Origin: Apteryx mantelli
Lineage: Eukaryota; Chordata; Aves; Apterygiformes; Apterygidae
DNA length: 64,000 nucleotides
Assembly: GCF_036417845.1 (NCBI RefSeq)
Contig: NC_090020.1
Location: 46,112,425 to 46,176,424 of the forward strand
Reading direction: 5' to 3'
Below the pieces are notes generated by a model. It was not told the origin of the DNA and searched no databases. It saw only the letters and a list, made by a program, of their open reading frames with translations. The translations under genes and the position numbers were made by a program. Shown here piece after piece: positions 56,484-64,000 of this stretch; the first letter of the stretch is position 1; each line of letters begins with the position of its first letter.

Positions 56484-57870
56484 CAGGCATACCTCGTTTT
56501 ATTGCGCTTCGCTTTATTGTGCTTTGCAGCTACTTCATTTTTTACAAATTGAAGGTTTGTGGCAACCCTGTGTTGAGCAAGACTATCAGCACCATTTTTC
56601 TAACAGCATGTGCTCACTTCGTGTCTCTGTCACATTTTAGTAATTCTTGCAATATTTCAAACTTTTTCATTATTACTTGTTATGGTGATCAGTGATCTTT
56701 GATGTTACTATTGTAATTGTTTTGGGGCGCCACGAACCGTGCCTGTATAAGACGGCAAACTTGATCGATCAGTGTTGTGTGTGTTCTGAGTGCTCCCCTG
56801 ACTGGCCGTTCCCCTGTCTCTCTCCCTCTCCTCAGGCCTCCCTGTTCCCTGAGACACAACAATATTGAAATTAGGGCAATTAGTAACCCTACAATGGCCT
56901 CTAAGTGTTCGAGTGAAAGGAAGAGTCGCACATCTCTCACTTTAAATCAAAAGCTAGAAATGATGAAGCTTAGTGAGGAAGGCATATTGAAAGCCAAGAG
57001 AGGCCAAAAGCTGGGCCTCTTGTGCCAAACAGCCAAGTTGTGAATGCAAAGGAAAAGTTCTGGAAGGAAATTCAAAGTGCTACTCCAGCGAACACACGAA
57101 TGATAAGAAAGCGAAACAGCTTTATTGATAATATGGAGAAAGTTTTAGTGGTCTGGATAGAAGATCAAACCAGCCACAACATTCCCTTAAGCCAAAGCCT
57201 AATCCAGAGCAAGGCCCTAACTCTCTTCAATTCTATGAAGGCTGAGAGAGGTGAGGAAGCTTCAGAAGAAAAGTTTGAAGCTAGCAGAGGTTGGTTCATG
57301 AGGTTTAAGGAAAGAAGCCGTCTCCGTAACACAGAAGTGCAAGGTGAAACAGCAAGTGCTGGTGTAGAAGCAGTTGAAGCCAGTGCTCATTTACCATTCT
57401 GAAAATCCTAGGACCCTTAAGAATTATGCTAAATCTACTCTGCCTGTGCTCTATAAATGGGACAACAAAGCCTGGATGACAGCACATCTGTTTACAACAT
57501 GGTTTACTGAATATTTTAAGCCCACTGTTGAGACATACTGCTCAGAAAAAGATTCCTTTCAAAATATTACTGCTCACTGACAATGCACCTGGTCACCCAA
57601 AAGCTCCAATGGAGATGTACAACGAGATTAATGTTGTTTTCACGCCTGCTAACACAACATCCATTCTGCAGCCCATGGATCAAGGAGAAATTTCGACTTT
57701 CAAGTCTTATTTTTTAAGAAATACATTTCGTAAGGTTATAGCTGCCATAGTGATTCCTCTGATGGATCTGGGCAAAGGAAATTGCAAACCTTCTGGAAAG
57801 GATTCACCATTCTAGATGCCAGTAAGAACATTCATGATTCATGGGAGGAGGTCAAAATATCAACATTAAT
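56484..57870 (+). mobile_element. Tigger1-like (pogo) DNA transposon, 3'-truncated
   Basis: The element begins CAGGCATACCTCGTTTTATT at 56,484, directly after a TA dinucleotide, the pogo/Tigger target site. This 5' end, with its repeated 'gcttcgctttattg' motif, matches the terminal inverted repeat of the Tigger1 family. A long 5' leader follows, then a transposase reading frame from the ATG at 56,894. Homology continues to about 57,868 (VKISTL) and then stops. The matching 3' inverted repeat (ending ...GGTATGCCTG) is absent, so the right half is lost. An internal deletion of about 0.3-0.4 kb lies near 57,390. The copy is antisense to FER. From memory it is strikingly close to the mammalian Tigger1 consensus, which is unexpected in a bird; see findings. 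Confidence 0.9.
56894..57868 (+). pseudogene. Tigger/TIGD1-type transposase, broken
   Basis: The frame opens MASKCSSERKSRTSLTLNQK and passes through a psq-type/CENP-B N-terminal helix-turn-helix (56,894 to about 57,030). It is broken by a small indel at about 57,025-57,035 and continues in another frame with the CENP-B DNA-binding region ([20 protein letters not shown]..., about 57,040-57,390). After an internal deletion it resumes at about 57,374 with the catalytic domain: [33 protein letters not shown], then a further frame shift into [11 protein letters not shown] (second catalytic Asp) and [12 protein letters not shown] (third acidic position). The segment expected to carry the first catalytic Asp is inside the deletion, and the C-terminal third is missing. 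At least three frame breaks make it non-functional. The family is certain (DDE_1/CENP-B-like). Confidence 0.9.
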
Positions 57871-60800
57871 TAAGACTGTCAACGAATGATTACTAGCATG
57901 TTAAAATACTTTGGTATTCCAGTAACGGTTCATGTTTTGTAACTGTCATAAAAGAATCTGAAGTAAAGATGAGTGGAAATGAAGATGAGAAATAGTTTGT
58001 AATTGTCCCAGATAATTAAGATTTGCAGTTAGCTGATCGGGAATATTTAAGTATTTTCATGAGGCTAGTAGATTATAGAGAACTATACAGAAATGCTGAA
58101 AGGAATAAAATGACCATGTCTATTCACGTTCTGTAAATTAAAAGTTTTTCAGTATCACCTTTCTACAGTAATGAAATAAAATGTACTTGTTCCCTATTTT
58201 CTGTTGCTATTTCCAGAAATCTACAGTAGGATTTCTACTCAAATATTAAAGGTAAAAGAAGGAAGTTTTGTACATTTTTGGTAGCAAGCGGAGGAAGAAA
58301 GTGATGGGATGTGGACAGTTTGGTGGGGTGCCTGAAGTAGGAAATATGGAAGAAGCATGAGATGACAATTGTGCAAGATCGCCTACTGATGAAGAGTGAG
58401 GGTAGCAGCAGATGCGATTAGACGGCCATAGCTTTTGGAAGGTGGGAGAACTCCCATGTGCAAGCCCCAACATCATGGAAGAGTTTTGGAGCTGGGAAGA
58501 GTCCAGGAATACATGTTAGTAATGCTGAGGGCTCTAAGTTCATCACCCACTGAAGTCTCCATCCTTTTTCTTCTATTTATTTCATAGGAGAAACTATTTC
58601 ATGAAGTCATCTGTTACAAGGCTCTCCTTCCTCTAGGATATCCAGACTTCTCTATTTGTAAGTCAAAGCCACCCTGCCTCTGGTGTTACCTGTCTCCGCT
58701 GAAGCATGCCCACTCATGTATAATGTTGGTTGCCTGTGGATTTGCAATGCTCCCCTGGCCTCTGGGGACTCAAAAGCTTGTCAGAGGTGCAGGAAATCCT
58801 TTCTTATGCTCAGTCTAAAGACAGGAATGTCATCAACTATCAGAAACCTATTGCAAAGCTATGAATTTATTGTACCTGGCTAATATTATTATTTCCACAC
58901 AAATAACATTCCAAAACTGCACTGTAGATACACAGGATCCTCACTGCTATTTTAAAATTTACATCTATCATAGCACTTGCTGTGGGCAAAGGTAATACAA
59001 CAGATAGATAACCCAAAGTTTAGCTAAGCATTTTCTAAACTCCTAAAATCTTCCTGCATAAAGAGCATCATTATGTGGACTGTCATATATTTTGAAAATT
59101 ACCAGAAAGATCAGAGAAAGCGTTTTAATAAATGACAATGTACTGAAGTGTAAGGTACCTGTTTTCATTTAGCAGCTTTACTAATGATCTGGAGGAAAAG
59201 TTAAATAGCAATTTAATTAAATCTCCAGATGATATCAAATTAGAAACTGTTGCAAACACCAGTAAGGGCAAAAATTAAATAAAAAGAATGAAAGAAGGGA
59301 GAAACGTCTGTTGGAAATAACAAAATTAGACTTAACCTGTAAAACAGAAATGAGTAAGTTGTGAAAAATTGAATGAAAATACAGATATTCAGTAAAACGC
59401 AAATACTTCACAGCAATCATGTTGAAAAAAAAGGAATGCAAAAGAGAAACAAAATAATTATGGACCTGATGGGACTGTGTATAAATAGAAGTAATGGAAT
59501 GAAATTGAGCATGGGAAAATAAAAGCTGATTATCTACTAGATTGTGAGAAAGTTGCCTAGGGAAATAGAGAAATTCTGTTTTCCTAATCCACTTACTTAA
59601 AAAACATAAAATCAGTTAAATAGGTGTAGAGAACAATGTTCAGTTTCAAAGAGATGGACTAAATAAATAAGCTAATACAATGTTTTATGAATTAAAAATA
59701 AGCATTTTAATGGTTCCACACCCTCGTCTATATGATTATAGTAATAACAATAACAAGGTAGCAGTAAAGGCAGAAATGACCCCAGGAAGCCAGTTGTTTT
59801 CAGAATCAGCATATTCATTCATTTTAGTCTGTATGAAAAGATGACCTTTTCAACTAGTCACATGCATGCACACGCTGCATCTCATAAAAGTCTGAAGTAT
59901 GAATTTTACCACTTAGAATATAAGCTGCCAGCAGCATACAGCAAAATAACCCTATAGGTTTATTTTCACTATACATTTATTTCAGTTTAAAGTAGAATGT
60001 ATAGAAATTGGCATGGGCTAATTTAAGATAACATTTTGGTATTGCACTATAAATCAGATAACTGATTGCTAACTGTTAATTAAATGGTAACTGGAGAGTT
60101 ACAGTTTCTGAAAGTCTTTAAGTTTAACAATAGGCAGAACAACACAACTTCAGATGCAACTGGTGAAACAAACTGCTCATGTGTACAAAAAAGTACTACA
60201 GATGTTGCCAGTGGGGTACAAGTAGGCACCTATAAAGTCGGAATTTTTTTAAATCACTGCTATATTGCCTATATTATTTGCAAAGTCTGTATCCACTGCA
60301 TCTCTACCCAAATGCATTCTCTCCATTCAAAGCACTGAGCTGATGTTGGCAACTTTGCTGCCAGTAAATGCATGTCATTTATGGAATCTCACCATACACA
60401 GTAAAAAAAACGATTAAAATTCAGGCTTTTAAACAGCAAGTTTAGTAGGGACCAGAGATCCATTTTAGACTATTGCATATAACAAGGTAGAAAACGACAG
60501 TACACTCACTTAAAATACTTTTTTTTTCTCCACATAAAATTGGGCTTTTGCTTTGTAATGAATTGATAAGTGATACATTTAGAGAGTTCAGTTGACCCTA
60601 CAGTTTTATATGCTTACATGAGGCACTTTCATTTTCTTAAGATGTCTCTCAGTACAGAAACCAAGCATTTGCAAAACCGACACCCCATACAACTTTTGGA
60701 AGACTAAGATCTCATTTCCATGGTACATCTTGTAATATTTTAATTATCTTTTCTTCCCTGGTATTTAAAAATTATAATTCCAGTTTTTTTTCCAGCTGGA

Positions 60801-62407
60801 AGGCCCAAAATCACTTCCACTTACTACTGATGTCAGAACCCTTTCCTAAATGCAGCAACCATGTCATCTCAAGAGATTTGGAGATGGGTTTCTTGTGTTT
60901 TTTTCTACTTTTTAATTTTACCCTCTAGCCTTGTTTGCATTTTTTAAATCATGTTACTGGTGAATAGGTTTGCCTACTCTCCTGGACCTCCTTTCTCTGA
61001 AAAAGGTTAAGCTTGAGTATATGGAATATTTAGGGGAAAGAAGGGTGAACAGCAGCTGTGGCTACTGTAATATAAAATGCATGGAATTAGTCATTGCAAT
61101 ACAGACATAAATTCTGTGGGACTGAAGTTCTGCAAGTGTCACTTGGAAATGCAGATCAAATGCAAGTCTGACCGCTTAGATGTAGTAGTTGGATTTAAAG
61201 ATGAAAGCAAATCCCAAGGTAGAAACCAGTGTCCAGCTCACTAAAAAGAAGTAAGTCTGAAAGTGATGAGGCTGGAACATAATGAAACAGCTAATGAAGT
61301 TGGAGTTGTGAGGTAAATCTTCCTATATTAATAAAAAGGAAAAAGTACTTTGCATATAGTTAAAAACAGTTAATACTTGTAGCTTAACTGGCTGTTTACT
61401 GTAAATATGATCCACAACCTGAAATCCTTGCTCTACTAAAGTTAACTAACTAAATGGAATCAGCATTTCAACTAGTATTTTAAAACTCAATTTGTTCAAT
61501 TATTTAACTATACTTTCTTCTAACTTTGTTTAGTTTTACTAAAAACAGATATGATTTCCTGAGAGGAAAGCATTCTGCAAACCTGCTCTGGAAATGAATT
61601 GATATAACACAGGGGAGCCATACACAGAGAAATGGGGCTTGAGAATTTACAAAAACACAACAATTACCTGGTGACAGGACAAACTAAATTCCTTTTTTTC
61701 CAGTAAAGAATAAAAATATCATATTCCTTTGATAGCACATAGTTAGTATTTGTGGGAAGCAACCATGGCAACTAGTATCATAAGAAGAGAAAGATATTCT
61801 TCAAATCTAAATGCCAGTGTTAAATAACTTGGCTCAAGTTTCCTTTATACACACAGAGACATTTAAATATATACAAATATATATACAAACACAAGTGAGA
61901 ATTTTCAGTTTCCATTTTCAAAATTTTTCTATTAGATTGCCCAACAATCGGACTCTTTTTCCTTTCTTAACCACAGTGCAGTTTGTCACATTTACTGGAT
62001 TACTGAAAACAAGTGCTTTTTCTCCTTTGCATTTTTATCATTCAGCTTTCTATGAATATGAATTTTGCCTGCATTTTTGCTTTTTGCTGAATTACCAGTT
62101 TACTTCCCACTTTCTAACATCAGTATCTAGAGTTGCATGTAGTATTCTGCTCAGTGTGTCTCGCTGCTACCTTACAGACTGATACAATTTTTCTTTCATC
62201 TGTTTATTTCTAGAGCATGGATACTAACTGCAACTCTTTATGCTGTCTTTGTAAAAGAGGATATGAATAGTACAATATGTTAGATATGAAATGATTTTGT
62301 CATGAATATGCATATGGGAATATAAAAGTAGTATACGATTGATCAGTGAAATGAGAGTTGTGTATATAGCCCAGAATCTTAGGGGAAGTAACTGAACAAT
62401 ATTTGCA

Positions 62408-62440
62408 CCTTCTTCTTCTTCTTCTTTTTTTTTTTTTTTT
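62408..62440. repeat. (CTT)n followed by poly-T
   Basis: Five CTT triplets run into a pure T tract of about 16 nt. On the minus strand this reads as A-rich then GAA repeats, and could be an old poly-A tail, but no retroposon body is recognised. Confidence 0.85.
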
Positions 62441-63949
62441 AATATATGTCTGTAGCTGCAACTAGTAACTTAGCTGAAGAGGATCTGAATTTTCCAATAT
62501 GTTTCCAATATGTTATGTCTACACTAGCAAGGAAGAGAAGCAGGCTGGTGTGGATGATCTGCACAAGCAGTAGTGGCAAGGAAGGGTGGGCTTCCCGCCA
62601 GGGAAAGAGGAGTCAGGAAGCTCTGTGATACCTAAGATAGGAAGGACAGTCAGTTCACTCATTACTGAATGGGAATGGAGATGTTTGTAGCCAGCTAACT
62701 TAACTATTAAGAAGTGATAGTCATAGCAGGAAAGTTTAAAAACTCCCAGTTTAAGTATTTATCAATTTACTCAGCATACTGATCTCCAAAATCCTGTCCA
62801 GAAGTTGCTCCAAAAGCAGTAAACTTTTCTAATCAAGTATCTTTACTTAATCTGCCATCTTAATCCCCACGTAGTTTCTCAAAACAGGGACTTGGCCCTT
62901 ATTTCACTGGTTTATTTGTATTTCCCAGAACCCTTGAAATTTGATGAAGTATCTGACATCCAGCTTTGCCATGTAAAGGTTTCTGATCTTTTTCTGTAAG
63001 GCTTGAGTGACTCAGCTTGAATCTGTGAACAATACTATAACATTGATCCAACAATTCTTGCAGCACCATGTACCTTCATGATCTCTCTCAATCTTCCAAA
63101 TCAGTTAACATGTCAATAAGGCCTTCTTCACTGACTGAAGCCTTGTATAGGGGATTTTGAAGTATCCATTGACAAAGAGCAAGTCTCTCTTTCAATCAAT
63201 ACTCAGTGATATTAAATGTTTCACAAAAGTGTCCTCACACTGTAATTCTGCCAGAGTAGAAGGAGGCTGAAAACTACAGTGAAATGACAAAAGTGTGCGT
63301 GTGGGGGAGAAGCATGTCCTAAGCTTATTGTTTGTTTTATTTTATTATATCAAAAAACTGTGACTCCTTTAGGATGTATGATCCAACTGAATTCAATTTC
63401 TGATGGATGCATTTGCTCAGATTTGTTCAGAATCTTATGAACAATATCTATTGGAACTGCATCTACTTTTGAACTGAGCTGAAGATACATAACCTTACCT
63501 AACTTTCTCTCTGCTTTATGAGAAAAATGTCTTGATGCTCTAAGATGAACATGAAGTTGAAAAAATGTATTTCCTTAGTTATTTCATATGTAGAACTATA
63601 TACCATCTATGATTATGCAGAAGTAATATATGCTTTAAAACAGTAATTCCTGATGTTTTTCAGCTGAATGAACTTAACTTTTTCATGGAGGCACACTAAA
63701 ACCCACTTCGCATTCTTCCTCTGTCTTCCTGTTTTTCAACAGCCACACACTTACACCAAATGTAATACTTCAGTGATAAAACCACAGCACTGTAAAGCTA
63801 TGAGGTACTTCTGAAAAACCTCCACTTGGCACAGGGAACATCTACACGACAGTAAGGTATACAATCAGTGGTATTCTCTGAAAAAATAGTGGAGAAATCT
63901 TTGTCAAATCCACAAAACAGCTAAAACCTAGTATGCATATAAAAAATAT

Positions 63950-63985
63950 TTGTGTATGTGTGTGTGTGCACATGCACACGTGTGT
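63950..63985. repeat. (TG)n microsatellite with CACATGCACAC interruption
   Basis: Alternating TG is interrupted by GCACATGCACACG and then resumes as GTGTGT near the window edge. The purine-pyrimidine alternation across about 36 bp could favour Z-DNA. Confidence 0.85.
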
Positions 63986-64000
63986 AAAATTAGAAAAGGG

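Overview
The window looks like bird nuclear DNA, possibly from the Z chromosome. It is AT-rich and CpG-poor, with intron-split genes and short microsatellites. At 21,984-22,130 it carries a CR1 LINE tail with the avian 3' end (two tandem ATTCTGTG octamers). The only protein-coding gene I can name is the 3' end of the non-receptor tyrosine kinase FER, on the minus strand. I recall FER as Z-linked in chicken; nothing in the window tests that.

Layout. 1-3.8 kb: featureless AT-rich DNA. 3.78-3.96 kb: a sharp CpG island with GC boxes, a perfect CRE octamer and a consensus splice donor on the plus strand. It looks like the promoter and first noncoding exon of an unidentified transcript. 4-27.8 kb: noncoding DNA with homopolymer runs and one CR1 tail; no convincing coding exon. 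27.85-29.68 kb: a compact composite repeat block made of about 180-bp units that end in telomere-like CTAACCCTAA words, a 229-bp duplicated CGATAG/ATCGAT-rich segment, and a G-rich ATAAGTGG minisatellite. 29.7-40.7 kb: noncoding DNA, probably including part of the FER 3' UTR.

40.74-46.36 kb (minus): the last three FER coding exons, which fit together in frame and encode the kinase C-lobe from the HRDLAARN catalytic loop to the stop codon. 46.36-64 kb: the intron upstream of these exons, extending out of the window. It holds a solo endogenous-retrovirus LTR (52,558-53,214) with a 5-bp target duplication, several microsatellites, and a 5'-intact, 3'-truncated pogo/Tigger DNA transposon (56,484 to about 57,870). 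The Tigger copy strongly resembles the mammalian Tigger1/TIGD1 family.

The three most notable observations are: (1) the Tigger1-like element inside an avian gene, which raises horizontal transfer, (2) the composite satellite-like block at 28-29.7 kb, and (3) the orphan CpG-island promoter between FER and whatever lies to the left. No tRNA, rRNA, CRISPR, operon or bacterial-type feature was seen.
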